Shown here one piece after another: positions 1 through 11,965 of a stretch of DNA of 64,000 nt. Below the pieces are notes generated by a model. That model saw only the letters and a program-made list of their open reading frames with translations. It ran no database searches and was not told the origin of the DNA. Made by a program: the position numbers and the translations under genes. The stretch lies in assembly GCF_018139145.2 (NCBI RefSeq), contig NC_059480.1:9672428-9736427 (forward strand), written 5' to 3'. Within the stretch, counting starts at the first letter, position 1. Every line of letters begins with the position of its first letter. Source of the stretch: Gymnogyps californianus (taxonomy: Eukaryota > Chordata > Aves > Accipitriformes > Cathartidae).

Positions 1-254
1 CAGCATTATACCTAAAGGAATTCTCACATTTATATTTCAAAGAGTGCTGGAAGGCCACACATATTTTTTTTACATGTACATATTTAAATCTATTCAAATT
101 TGTTCCTCTTATGAATCATCGTATCATCATGAATCATCATCGGGACTTATTAGCTTAAACTCTACAGAGTACACACTTGTAAGGAAAAATACAAAATATA
201 TATGCCTTGAATATTCCAGTGGCAGTTGGGCATCTTGCAGCAATAAATAGATTT

Positions 255-375
255 TCTAGCAACAGCCTTGTGAGGAAAAGTGGAATTATTCCCATTTTAC
301 AGAATAGTAGTGGAGGTAAAGTGGTCAGTCCACGGCTATTCAGAAGTCTGTGGAAACGACCCCAGATTTCTAGTA
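255..375 (-). repeat. MIR-type SINE relic
   Basis: Read on the minus strand, this segment follows the MIR core. On the plus strand it shows the reversed order typical of an inverted MIR: a 'caacagcc..gtgagga' block, then 'attattcccattttacagaa', then a region matching the 'ggtcacacagct' part ('ggtcagtccacggctattcag'). It is diverged and truncated, as expected of an amniote-age copy. It has no coding potential. The assignment is from memory of the consensus; a profile search would settle it. Confidence 0.7.
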
Positions 376-2118
376 TTTCAACATAATTGCTAACCCATGG
401 GACCAGCTTCTTCTAAAACCAGATGGAAAAGCAATGCATAAAGGAAAAAGAACAAAGAAAGGGGTTTGGTTTGGTTTGTTGCCAATGAAGAGTAAAAGAA
501 GAAAGCCATTAACAAAGCATTTTCCCGTGTGATTCAAATTAGGGCAGCCATAATGGCTGAAGACAATTGTGCTTTTATTCTTTTTCAGTGATATTTTCAA
601 ATTTGGGAAAGTTGTTGTTGTTTTGCCATTCAACATAAATAAGTTGAGTTTGGTTCCACCACCAGAATGACTCACTGCTGTAAAGAAATTCAGACCGTCC
701 CCAGTAGAGGAAATACATTACTAAATTTTAAATCTGAGCCACATCAGTACAAATTTTTCTATGCTGAGAAACAATTTCTCTACAGTCTGGAGGAAGTGCT
801 CTCTAACAAATGAAAAATGAATTTTGTATTGCAAACCCCATTAAGTTCACTGTTTTTTTTTTCATGAGTAAGGAATGAGTAAAAACAAACAAACAAATCC
901 TTTTGGATATGAACCAAAAAGAGGCATAAAACATTAGTTGGGCTTTTAGCCATAACCTACTGGGAGATCTATGGTCTCAGTGGTTTTTGGTCATGCTCTT
1001 CAGGAAGTACACAATACATAGTTTATTCAAGATAACGTAATGATAACAACTCGAGGCATTTTGGTTACTAGCTGTAGGTTTCTTTCTTCCTGACACATTC
1101 TTCTGGAAACCTGGCCTTGGCTCTGCATTCTGCCCGAGACAGGTTTTTTTAGATTTTAGTTTCTTCAGTTCTTCCAAACTGAAAAAGATAAAAGAGATTA
1201 TAGGGAATATTAAAAAAAAATGAAATCAACACACAATAATTTCAAACTTGAAGTTTCTATTCACTGTTTTAGGGTTGCTTTTATCTGAAAATTCACAAAA
1301 TTCAATTTTTAAAATAAATATGAAAAAAGCATTTGCAAAATGTGCTTTCCTGCCAGCTCCAATGAATGCTTTCTGATTAGTCATTTTTCCAAGACTACCT
1401 GGGTGTTTTCATACTCTCAGCTCGTAATACAATACAGTGCATTGCCTTCTCCGAGAGCAGTCAGCTCACACTCTGAAGTAGCATCACATGAAGGCACCTT
1501 GCATTTGGTTGAACAGAGTTTGGATCTGTTCTGTTCCATAAGCTGAATTCTGCGATATGTTTGCATAATCTGTTTGCAGGAGTAAACCAAAGAGCCTAGA
1601 AGGGACATTTCTTGTGATAAATAATGGGAAGTTGTAGAGGTGGGGCAGTTAGGACTATTTCCTGCATTTTATTGATAGGGAAACAATAAAAAGCTAATAT
1701 TCTCCCCAGAGATTTACAGATTAAGAGTTTAGATTTTTGTTTTGGGGTTTTTTTGTTGTTGTTTTTTTCTACCCACTTAAGTGACTTTTGGGGCTAACAA
1801 GTACTTTGTATCCTCTGAGGATAAGGTCTAAAGAGAAATTCTATATTCAGCCCAAGAATATTAAATCAGTTTAGATTACTATTCTTTTTCAGAGGCCTGT
1901 AGAGACAAACAAGGTTCAGGGTTTTGATTTCAACCTGCTTGGATGAAACAGGCTGCTGCTAAGCCTGTCCAAGAGAGCATGCTATTGGCCTGCTCAGCCA
2001 GTAGTAAATATCTAAAGTACAAAGTTAAGAGTCCAGAAGAGAAACGTTGTGGCTTTGATTCCCCAAAGGTTCACATAATTAGCAGCTGCAGCCTGTAATC
2101 ACTTGCCATTCAGGCAGG
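376..2118. other. AT-rich non-coding stretch
   Basis: No gene is supported here. Open frames are at most about 100 codons and carry no recognisable domain. There are T-rich runs near 1738-1768. A faint MIR-like phrase near 1665-1690 is too short to call. Nothing else stands out. Confidence 0.6.
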
Positions 2119-2200
2119 AAGGAAACCCAGCAGCAGGCAGCCAAGGTACAATGCAAATGTACCTTGCTCCTGCCTGCCTGAGCTAACCTGGCTTCTCCTT
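2119..2200 (+). other. Long imperfect hairpin, unclassified
   Basis: The two arms pair over most of an 82-nt span. Pairings found by eye are 2119-2125 with 2193-2200 (one bulged base), 2127-2130 with 2188-2191, 2133-2140 with 2170-2177, and 2142-2150 with 2158-2166, closing on a 7-nt loop (2151-2157). A 2-by-10 asymmetric internal loop separates the outer and inner stems. The apical part holds a perfect octamer motif (ATGCAAAT, 2151-2158). The shape and length are like a microRNA precursor, but the large internal loop is atypical and I do not recognise any known family. It could equally be a chance inverted repeat in a regulatory element, since the arms are built largely from 'caggcag' and 'ctgcctg' words. 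Confidence 0.35.
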
Positions 2201-2709
2201 TGTGCGTCAGGGTAAGCACAACAGGTAGCCCCAAAAAGTGAGCCTTCCAGCTTTCTACTGGAACGTACTTCCCTTATCACAAGTCAGCTAGACCTGACAC
2301 CATAGCTAAACCTCAGCATCTCAAGTTAGCTTGCTTTTTACCAAAACAAAGGCTAACTTCTGAGTTTGCAAGCTGGAGTAATACTCACAGGAAATCTTTC
2401 TTTGCTCATTTTGCCAAAATGATGTCGAAGGTGGCAGATCAGGCAGTCTTTGGCTGAAAGTAAAGGTTTCTTGCCTTTCAACTAATTAACATACTTCAGG
2501 TCTTGCTTTGAAAACCCTGTTATTTCGTAGCAAGATATTTCATACTTACCTTCTGATCACTTTATTTTCCTGCCTGCACTTAAACTCTGATCATGCTAAT
2601 GATCTTCAGCTTCTGTTGCTTCTGTCATGCTTTTCATGACCTCTCTAGGTCTCTAGGGCTTAGCAATGAAACACTCAGCTCTGGTTAAGGTGAAGTTATA
2701 GACATTGTT

Positions 2710-2744
2710 TATATATATATATATATTTCTTTTTTTATATATAA
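2710..2744. repeat. TA-rich microsatellite
   Basis: An uninterrupted TA dinucleotide run of about 8 units is followed by a T-run and a second shorter TA run. Such tracts are length-variable; no function is implied. Confidence 0.9.
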
Positions 2745-3314
2745 AGCGCCTATCGCCATATTGATAAACATTCTTTTTCTGTTTTCCCAATTTATTTCTC
2801 CACCCACCACCTCTGTTTGGTGTGTTTGATGTCTCAGTGTCTTGGGTTTGCCCACCGCCGCCTGCATTCCAGCACCAGCTTCTTCCAGGACTGATGTCCT
2901 CTCTGCTTGGTAGGAGAGATTTGGTTTAACTTCTCTTGCCTATAATTTAGTCCAGACATCCCCTTGAGTGAGTTTGTGCTGCAACAACAACGAAGACAGG
3001 ATTAACTGGTTCAAAGCTTTAAGAATTAAGGCATATCACAATAATTTGAGAGATGATGGGAAAGGTCTTTTCCCCTGTCCCCTCCTCAGAGCTGGAGTTC
3101 AGGCTAACAATTTCTTAAGTCATAGTTTCTGAAGTTTTTGAATTTTCAGTTTCTGAAGGAAGAAGTAGACTGAATGGTTCACAGTTCAAACCCATTTTTT
3201 CCAAAAGGAGTAGGGTTTGTTTTTAATAACACCAGGCTAATTTGTGAATTAATGTCTCAATTTTCTGAGATACAAGAGCAGTCTGCTTTGGAGGACTGGC
3301 TGACAGGATGTAAC

Positions 3315-3327
3315 AAAAAAAAAAAAA
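3315..3327. repeat. A13 homopolymer
   Basis: Thirteen consecutive A. No SINE or LINE body was recognised immediately upstream, so it is listed only as a simple repeat. Confidence 0.9.
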
Positions 3328-3534
3328 GATGAGGACAAATCTAATTCTTTAGATTTAGTTGCTACTGTGCATTACGACTAAAATGTCAACTACCCACCGT
3401 CAGTCTATAGGGAGTGTTTCATATATTTTCAATACATGGTGAATATATATAAAAGCATATATGAGTAGTTGTTGGGTTTTTTTTAAATTAAAAGGCAAAA
3501 AACAGTAGACATAAGGGAGACAGATACTCTGTTT

Positions 3535-3549
3535 AAAAAAAAAAAAAAA
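3535..3549. repeat. A15 homopolymer
   Basis: Fifteen consecutive A, about 200 bases after the A13 run. No target-site duplication or retroposon body was recognised around it. Confidence 0.9.
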
Positions 3550-6500
3550 GGAGAAACAGTAAGGTTCAGGAAACAATTTTTACAACTACCAATAACAGAA
3601 CAAGTACCTTTAATCGTGAAAGGCATTGCCTTTTAGTACACACAGCTAGGTAGACTTTTGGGCAGAAACAACTCTGTCCTTATTCATGTAGAGGTGTCCA
3701 AGAAAGCTCTAGAAGTCTCCTTGTACAACTAAACAGCTGACAAGGAACAAAACCACATTTGCCCTCCATTCACTCTTACTCAACTGCAGCCAGTGTCCTA
3801 AGTGGGGTTTTTTTGGCTGAAACCTTGGGCTGCGCATTGGTAACAGCAAGACCAAGGGAAGACGCTGAAGCCTTGCCTCTGGCGAGTGTGGTGTGTACTT
3901 CCCCACACAGTGCCTCAGCCCTCAAGTCTATAGGGCCCTTTTTCATCACACTGCTGCTAGTAAGTAAAAATATTAGTTTGTAGGTTAAGAAAAGGGTGAA
4001 AATAATGGTCAAAACCCTTTCTGAGACAAGCAGTTTAGATACTACTGTAGCCAAACTTAAGTAAGCCCTGACTGAAGCTTAAATACACTAGATCTGCTCA
4101 GGTCAGTGCTCGCAGGGAATGATACCACAAGGAAAAATACAGGGCAGCGGGGGACAGGCAGGATGCTGAACCACTTCCCAGGCATCAGCAGGACCGTTCC
4201 CATGGTACGTGGGCGTTGCGGACAGATGTAGCCCATGCTCTTGCCCTGTGGTTAGCCTCCACCACAACTTCCCATCTGCTTCATTTATTTCTGGCCCTTT
4301 TGGTGGCAGTGCCAGGTCAAGCACTGGCCAGATGGCCGAGGCCAGCCCCTGCCGTGCACAGGCCTGCCTCTGCCAGTCCCCTTCCCTGCTGCACCAGCAC
4401 AAGCTCTATCTCTTTCTGAGGCTTCAGCAGATGGATCTGTCCATGAATCCTGTCATCACTAGGAAAGCTAAGGAAGATGTTCAGACTGTCCCAGGCTGGG
4501 AACCTTTCACCATGCCAGAAGTTAGGAGGGTAGACAGTTACACCAGCCGACAGCTCCCTCTAGAAGCAATTAAGCACACTGAAGTCATCTTGTGGGTCTG
4601 AACAGCTCTGGTGGAGCACATTTCCCTCCCAAGTCTGGACCTCTGGCTGGTGCCCGAGCACCATGAGTGCCCCTTCCTGAACAGAGGATGTTGCTGCAGT
4701 GATCTGTCTTGCTGTAGTTCTACAGACAGTAACTGCCATTTCCACAGCTATCATAACAGTGCTTGGGGATATGTTTCTATCTCCAAGCTGTGTCCACTGT
4801 CTGCATTTTGAAACCACATGTAAACTGGTAGGCTCATGGACTAGCCTAAGAAAACCTTAGCTCTGCACCAAAGTCTCTCTCTCTCAGGGTGTTCCTTGGG
4901 TCAGCACCTTTTCACCTCAGACACACATAGCCCAGCGGACCAGAGATCAAAGCTACTCCTTAACCAAGACAGGACACAATGAACCCGAGGTTGTCTCACA
5001 TCACCTCCTTCTAAAGGGAAAACAAACATGACACTTGCTTTTTTTTGTGCTGGGCAGACAGCTCTGCCTTCTCCACAATGTTTCAGTGTCATAAGAGGGA
5101 ACACAAATCAATGTCCAAGCCCGCTCTGTGCCCACCACTGCATAGACTTCACCTGGCCACACAGGAGTCCTTTTTTTTTTTTTAAATTGAGCTGAGATGA
5201 TCTATATTTTATTTGCAGCTTCTGTTTTATTCTAGTCCTGGCTTACCTCCATCCACGTTTGTCAGCTAGTGTTTTGCTGCTTTGTTTTCCAGTCGCGCCG
5301 TTTGGGCCCAGTGGATAAGCTTTTAAGTCAGAAAGCTAGCACACTGGCAGCATTGTCCCCAGCTCAGGCTTGCTCTGCCCCATCAGGCTTGACAACACTT
5401 CAGAAATGATTGATGCTGTAGCCCCAGTGCCTTCCCTTGAGATGACAGCACTCAGGAAAGCTGTCAGTGCTCGCGGAGAAAGGATCACCACAGAAATGCT
5501 GGCTCATTTCAGCTTATCTCCAGAGTTAGTTACTCAAAGATCATAAATACATGCATTAGGGTTTCTAACTTCATGAGCTCCTGGTCAGTTGACACCAAGA
5601 GCTGTATTTCTGTAGTAAAATGTGGATGTACCTCCCTCTAGTCACAATGCCTTGAAGCAGCCAATATCTGTAACTCATTTGGTGTACTGAGTGGTTCAGA
5701 AGTCACAGAGGACCATGTAAAACATCCACCCAGCTTAAAATGTCTGCAGTTAAGTCCCCTCATAGAGGATTCTTCTAATTATGCCCCAGGAGGGAAAGGG
5801 CAAAAGGTGTGTGAAGCAACAGGAGGCGTACGCATTAGCACTGGCATTATGTTATTGGTTCTCGTGCCCTACAATATCAGAGGAAGCTATTTTTAGCAAT
5901 TCGCCTGTTATCAAGAAGGTCCAGGAGGGTAATCCAGATGGCAATGAGCTGCATAAAGCAACTTCAACTTTTCTTAGGAACTTCCCACTTGGTTCATACG
6001 CTAGTCCAAAGGTAGCGATCTTGCCCGGTGCCTTTATGCCTGCCCTCCGTGACTGGTATTTGTTCAGGCTGAACAATCATTTGTGTTCAATAAATGGCAT
6101 ATATCAAACCATTGTTTTTAGTAACTTGTAAGAGAAAGGCCAGGAATTAGGCTCAAAGTAGCTTTGAGACAGCTCAAAGCACCAGCCTCTTGTATCCATC
6201 CATTTCTTCTCAGAGCACTTCAAATTTCCTTTGCTTCCAGAGAAACCATTCCTTCACTGTCACTTCTGGCCAGCCCAGTCCTCAGAGGTGCTCTGGGCTC
6301 TGCTTTCTTAGGGTGGTTATTTCTCTCACAGAAGAACTCCTGGTTGCTTGCCACAGTTTATCTCCATAAATCTTCACATACCCAATTTTTATAAGCTTTT
6401 TTCATGTCAAGTGTTGAGCAATCTAATATTACATCATTTGTACTGAGCGTTCACTGTCATCAAGAGAAGAGAACTGCCTACGGGATATGACTTCCTTCCA

Positions 6501-6950
6501 CAGGCGAAACAAAGACATTTTTACTAAGCCTGAGTGTTTCAGTCAAATACGGCAAGTCTGACCCCAGCCTTTCACACACGTGTAGAATCAGTGTCAGGCA
6601 GCCACCACACACCACAGAGGTCCCTCACCTTTCAGAAGTGGTTTGTTCTCACTAGCAGAGCAATGCAGGATGACCGAATTCCAGTTCAGCAGCATTTAGA
6701 GTCCAGTTTGCGTAGGAATAAATAGTTACCTGAGGATCAAAGGCAGAGAATCGGAGCTTAGTATCCATATACTGTATTCAAAATGAACGGACATGTGAGG
6801 ACAAACTATTGTAGGTCTCTTTTTGTAATCATTAGGATTGACTCATTCTAAAATGCTATTATTAAACAGATTCAAGGTGAATTACATCTCTGGTAATAAC
6901 CGTAATACTTTCAAGACTAGATTTTCAGGTTATCTGTTTGCATATGTGCC

Positions 6951-6965
6951 TGCACAAATTGTGCA
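6951..6965. other. 15-nt perfect palindrome
   Basis: TGCACAA and TTGTGCA flank a single central A. It lies in a stretch rich in alternating 'tgtgca' words. It could be a dimeric factor site; no factor is assigned. Confidence 0.5.
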
Positions 6966-7637
6966 TGCCACATCTCTTGGCACTAGCATAGCAACTGTGT
7001 GCACAAAAGTGGCATCTGTGCAGCCCATGGCCAGCTAGACCCCAGGCTGGACTTGGACTGAACACCCAGGTTGGACACACAGATCCCTCAGAGCACTTGG
7101 CTCCTACTTTTATTAAGTTACTGTCAAAACAGTGCAAATAATAGAGCAGCAGAAGCTAAAAGCCAATTCCAAGTAACTTACACAAAACCAAGCTCACATA
7201 TCACTCAAGCAGTACCAGCAGCTCCTTTGATCCATCTTTCCTAAACACACTGCATTCAGCAATTCACACCTCGCACCTCAGGTTAAAACATTTCTTCTTT
7301 TGTACAACCCTCTTCCCAAGTATCCTTTTATATTTTATTACCAATGCGTATTATTTGGATTAAGTTACTTCCTTTGTATGACTGGCTACCTCCCAGCTGC
7401 CTCTGAAACCAGCAGTGATGAAGTGGGGGAAACAAAAGCAGCAGATGCTCTTCCTTTAGTCCCCACCACCCACACTGCAATGCAGCACTCAGCACTCCTT
7501 CCCCAGACTTCTGTCCTCTCTCCATCCCTTGATTTCTGGAGCTAGGAAGGGAGAGGACTGCCACTGATGGCAAGTGGGATGGTGATAAAATGCCATTTTC
7601 CTCTTACCTCTTTATAATAATCTCTGTCAGAACATTT

Positions 7638-7687
7638 AAAAAAAAAAAAAACAACAAACAAAAAAACCCAACCACAAACCCAACTAC
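7638..7687. repeat. A-rich/AAC simple repeat
   Basis: A run of 14 A grades into CAA and CCCAAC words. It immediately precedes the 19-bp tandem duplication at 7689. Confidence 0.8.
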
Positions 7688-7688
7688 C

Positions 7689-7726
7689 CAAATTCCCTTG
7701 TCCTCAGCAAATTCCCTTGTCCTCAG
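7689..7726. repeat. Perfect 19-bp tandem duplication
   Basis: Two identical 19-base units (7689-7707 and 7708-7726; unit CAAATTCCCTTGTCCTCAG) sit head to tail with no spacer. Perfect identity suggests a recent slippage or repair duplication beside the A-rich tract. Confidence 0.95.
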
Positions 7727-8410
7727 GCTGTTCAAGTTTTGCCTTTTGGTACCCATTTAACATAGACTCCCTTAACACTGGCAATTATCATAAATTTTGC
7801 CGTGTCTAACTGGAAATCTCTAAGCAGTCATTCCAATATTGGGCACTGTAAGATACATCATGACAGCACCATCTCTATTCACACTTCTCCAATATGCCCT
7901 TGATAAATCATCTACTATATTTTCAACTCCTTTTCTGGGTTGGCATTCAAACCTTCACTTGGTATTTCTGGAGTGTTAACAGCTGTCTCCCTATTCCTGG
8001 TGAATACTTAGCGAAGGTTCTTGAAAATAATCTCAAACACCTAGTGATCTGTTCCTAGGGCTGCTCAAGTTTTCCATAGATGCACTAGTGAAGACCATTA
8101 GGAGCACTACTGTTGCAGTCACCCCTTGTGACATTGGTATCTCGTTTTGCTAAACGCTGCTTGAGATTAGAGATACACTTATAAAAGACAATGCAGAGGT
8201 GGGATGGGAGATAAGTTGCAACATAAAAAGAGCAGATGAGGAACTGAGGCACACTTGGCTTTCAACCAAGTATGCAGTGCATGCTTCATATAAACACACA
8301 AGAGAACAAGGAGGTGGCACATGAAAGCCCTTACATCTGTCAAAGGAGAAAAGAATAACAATTCTGGATTATTAACAATGACCCGTTTCACAATTCAGAA
8401 AAAAAGTTCC
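7727..8410. other. Non-coding stretch
   Basis: Nothing beyond short chance open frames is visible between the 19-bp duplication and the MIR relic. Confidence 0.55.
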
Positions 8411-8565
8411 AGTGGCTAAAGATTTATCTAGTTCTTTGGGGACTTGGGTTCAGTCCCTGACCTGCCAACAAACTCTCAGTGCAACCTTTAGAAAATCACT
8501 TCATTTGTTTTGATCTACCTCCCTGTCTGTAAAATGGCAATAGTGGCATTTCTTTACTGCAGTGC
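8411..8565 (+). repeat. MIR-type SINE relic
   Basis: The order of MIR landmarks is preserved on the plus strand. 'agtggctaaag' matches the 5' 'gtggttaag' part, 'cttgggttcagtccctg' matches the 'ctgggttcgaatccc' part, and 'aaaatcacttcat' matches 'gcaagttacttaa'. Then comes 'gtctgtaaaatggcaatag', matching the very characteristic 'tctgtaaaatgggg' part. This is the clearest MIR copy in the window. It is old and diverged, with no coding content. Confidence 0.8.
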
Positions 8566-11500
8566 CAGACAGCCGAAGTTTGGAGCATGGAGGTGCTCAG
8601 ATGCCACAGAGTCGTCTACTGCTCCTCAAAAGTTGAATATTCCCCATCTTATGGAGTGGTTTTTGATGTGCATGTAACAGAAGGTAGCTAGCAAAATGAA
8701 GCAATTAGTTCTGTGACATTTTCAGCTGCCTAACGAGTTTCTCTTCTGCTTGTCACACAAGTATTTCAGAATTGGAGCTTGTGTTACCAGTTCTCAATAT
8801 TTTACGCTTTTCCAGGCTGCAATTCAACAGCTGTCTCAATATTGCAGTTGGAGCCAACATATTCCGTATAGATTTTCCTCAATATGTTGCCATTTTTTTT
8901 AAAACCTTTGCCATGCCTCTTTGCTGTTCATGGCTTGATCGTGGCTACCTTTTCATTAGAAATCTGGCACTTGAGTCTTTCTCCTACAAATGTGTGAACT
9001 GAGGTTATTTTAATGTCAGTGAGATTAATTTCTCTGAAAGCTCAGGTTTCTGTCCCAGCACTTTCCCCCCACTCTTCCAAGCTGCACATCATGTGCTTGT
9101 TAGTCAGTTCTCCACAAAAATACCACAAATCTTATACAGAATACTACTCCTTCCAGCCTTTCTATTTTGCTTTCTAGGTTCAAGAAGGTATTATAATTTA
9201 TCACCCATGTTATTGCAGGGCTTTTTTGGTCCAGTCCCTGTTCCTTAGACTTGGTCCACAAAAATTTGTCCTTATGATAGGTCTATATGCTATCATTATT
9301 AGTATTATTCTCCCCAAAATACTGTACTGTATTGAGGATAAGCCTCCTTTTTACTCCTCCTGACCTAGTAAAAATCCTTCTGGTGGAGAACTAAACTCTG
9401 AAACTCTGGCCCTTCTCTCCTGTCCTTTGGCATGCTTAGAGCTGTACTAATCTCCCACTTAAGTTCTCTGTCCTGACTTCACCAGCCCTAATGCCAAAGG
9501 ATGTAACAGTCTTGCTTCATGCAATTAGGAATCATTACAAGTGCCTGTATTGATTTTAAAACTAAACTGACAGTATCTTTGCCACCTATACATAGATCAA
9601 TATTCTTTGAAGCTTTGCATTCCTGCTGTTTTGCACATCCCACAAGAAGGAGCCCCTTTCCGTGCGGGAAGGACTTTCCGCAGCAGATCCATCACTGTCC
9701 AGGGGTGAAACATGCCTGCAGATTATTATCTCTGAAAAGCTTTCAGTCATATACTTTGGACCACTTGAACCACAGACTTTTAAAAAAATATAGTCTTCAG
9801 GAAAAAGGAAAATATACCTCTGTATTTTATATTACTTTAAAGTACTATTATAGTATTGCATATATTTCTGGAATCAGACTTTATATAGGAACAAAAGTTT
9901 ATTTTGTTTATTACTAGGACAAGAGATATATTCTCTTTCTATCCACTGTGCTTTTCATGCAAGTGAAACCTGCATGTACATAGAGAACATTTAAGACCTC
10001 GGGACACCTATATTCTTCCATTTCAGTTATACCATTATGTTCTTTTGCCTTCTGAAAATAGCTTATGCAACTTGTCAAAATCTGCAAGTTCAGAACTATT
10101 TCTGAAGTTCAGAACTATTTTTAGATCAATCATATACAGCTCACCGAGTATCATCTTTGTTTTTGTAGTTTAGGCAACCTTCTTTCTTAATTCACCATAT
10201 GTTACCAAAATCCATGAGCAGTCCCTTGCTTTCTCTCCCAGGTATCGCACCCATAAATGCTGTAACTATTTTGTGTGTCTTAAAATTCTTTGTCCTATGA
10301 GGAGTAATCTCATCAGGCTCTCCTCTGAGTATTTCCCTAGTTCCTAATGCCGCTCAGCTAAAATCATTGCCTCCACTCCTCACCCTCTTTCAGGCTCAGT
10401 TTGCCCCATGGTGCTTTTGGGTAAGCCTTCCTCAGTCTGTCCCTGCGGCATGGCTCCACTGGGGTGAAATCCTGAACTCGTCTTTGGGATGGAGTGACTC
10501 ACTGTCCCTCTGGTTCGACGTTCCCCGCGGGCAGCATCCCTGGGTACTCGCTCTGCTTCAGCTCAGGCTTAGGGGAGCAGTGCAGGAGAACTCGAGCTGT
10601 GCTGCAGTGGTGATGGTGCTGCCAGGAGACCTGTGCAAGGTGGAGGAGAGAGTCAGGGCCACATCCCCCATGTCCTGGGTAAATAGTCCAGCCTTTAAAC
10701 TAATGGGTGAAGGGAGCAACTGCAACAGCCACCATGTGCTTTGAGTGCTTTCCCCTCCCCCCCTTCTAAACAGCTAAGTGAAACGTTTTGTTTCAACTAA
10801 CTTCTTTCCATTTTTGCTCTTGTGAGGAAAATGGAAAAAAGTACATCTTGCTTGAGCCAAGAATGCAGATCACCGCACATCCCCTACCCCCAAGAAGGGA
10901 AACGTTGGTTAGTGGTGTCAGAGGGAACAATTCTGGGTGTGCTATGGAAGGATAAATTGTCTCCTACCACGTCAGATGAAGCACAACTCTCCTGAACAGT
11001 CCAAATCAGTGCAATACCTCCAAATGTCTAAACTCAGTGATCCCGCCCCAGCCTAGCCCACCCTGAAACACTCCTGTGCTGCATACAGCCCCCAGTCAGC
11101 TTGGTGACGGCACTGGCCATCCCTGGCAGGGTGATGTCCTGGCTGGAGCTCCTGGACACCTAACTGCATGCAGCTTAAGCTGCCTTTGGAGGTGTCACCG
11201 CTCTTCACCAGCCAGGTTTTAAAACAGTTGTTATTTGGCAAGCCACATCCCATCTGGGCCGTGACAGGCCCTATGCAGGCATGTCTGAGCGAGTTACAGC
11301 CATGCTGTGAGCCAGCCAGAAGCCATGTGCCTGTGTGAGCACCACTGCAAGCCCTCACAGGGCTCATTAGCTCAGGCTGGGGAGCTGGGGCAGCACAAGC
11401 AGCCAGCAGCGAGCTGGGACCATGGGCCATGCATGCTGCAGCTGCCTACAGAGGACTGTAGAGCACTGCCCAAGAAAGCGGAGCAATGAAACCAAAGGCT

Positions 11501-11776
11501 GGAAAGAGCTTTGCAATACACACATTATTGTCAAGAAATCTGCCTGGGTGAGGACACCAAGAGGTCACCCACGTCTCCTAATGTACAGAGACAGCACTGG
11601 CTACTTAGTCAACAGGACATGCTCTCACCTAACTATTTTTCCTGCCTGCTGTCACTGCTATAAAATATTCTTTTCCAGTCTAAGCTCCATCCTTTTCCCC
11701 CTCCCCTTCATCTGGTTTTGTTCCAATTCTGTCTATTGTTCTCCTTATACATGCCATAGTAATAACAATACTGGTA
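8566..11776. other. Non-coding stretch
   Basis: No gene is recognised. The longest frames (9519-9917 plus, 10367-10744 plus, 11053-11430 minus) show no domain, and the last overlaps an open frame on the other strand. GC rises locally at 10.4-10.7 kb and 11.05-11.45 kb without clear CpG clustering. Confidence 0.6.
10086..10123. repeat. Imperfect 19-bp tandem duplication
   Basis: Two adjacent 19-base units (10086-10104 and 10105-10123) share their first 16 bases (AAGTTCAGAACTATTT) and differ only at the 3' end of the unit. Confidence 0.85.
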
Positions 11777-11797
11777 ATGGGAGGTAATACCTCCCAT
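11777..11797. other. 21-nt perfect palindrome, AAT centre
   Basis: ATGGGAGGT is followed by AAT and then ACCTCCCAT, giving 9-bp arms with a 3-base centre. It lies just outside the MIR relic at 11845. It may be a dimeric factor site or a chance inverted repeat. A loop of 3 is short for an RNA hairpin but possible. Confidence 0.6.
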
Positions 11798-11844
11798 ACC
11801 CTCTGCTAATGGAAGTCACTGTATGAACTTTAGCAAGGGTCAGC

Positions 11845-11965
11845 ACCTTTATTTCTGTTTCACAATAGCTAAACTGAGCCATGAGGAGGTGAAGTGATTT
11901 GCTGGAGGCCATCGAGCAGACCCTTGACAGCTGTGGGACAAGAAGCCAGGTCCAATGAGACCTTG
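11845..11965 (-). repeat. MIR-type SINE relic
   Basis: On the plus strand the inverted MIR order appears: 'tttctgtttcacaatagctaaactgagcc' near the 'cagatgaggaaactgaggc' part, then 'gaggtgaagtgatttgct' (matching 'gaggttaagtgacttgcc'), then 'gaagccaggtc' (matching 'gaacccaggtc'). It is diverged but collinear. It covers part of a chance 173-codon minus-strand frame at 11745-12266, which is therefore not a gene. Confidence 0.7.

Larger units (their letters stand above)
2201..6950. other. Non-coding stretch with simple repeats
   Basis: I recognise no gene. The segment contains a TA microsatellite, two A-runs near 3.3 and 3.5 kb, and a T-run near 5170. Frames at 4103-4601 and 5781-6131 are open by chance on both strands and match nothing I know. 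A 'cacacagctaggta' phrase near 3640 is reminiscent of MIR but too short to call. Confidence 0.6.

Noticed and set aside
1660..1700. Possible MIR fragment ('gcattttattgatagggaaaca')
   Set aside because: Too short and too diverged to distinguish from chance.
3315..3549. Two A-runs considered as retroposon tails
   Set aside because: No SINE, LINE or processed-gene body upstream and no target-site duplication.
3636..3655. 'cacacagctaggta' word like part of MIR
   Set aside because: An isolated short match with no supporting neighbouring landmarks.
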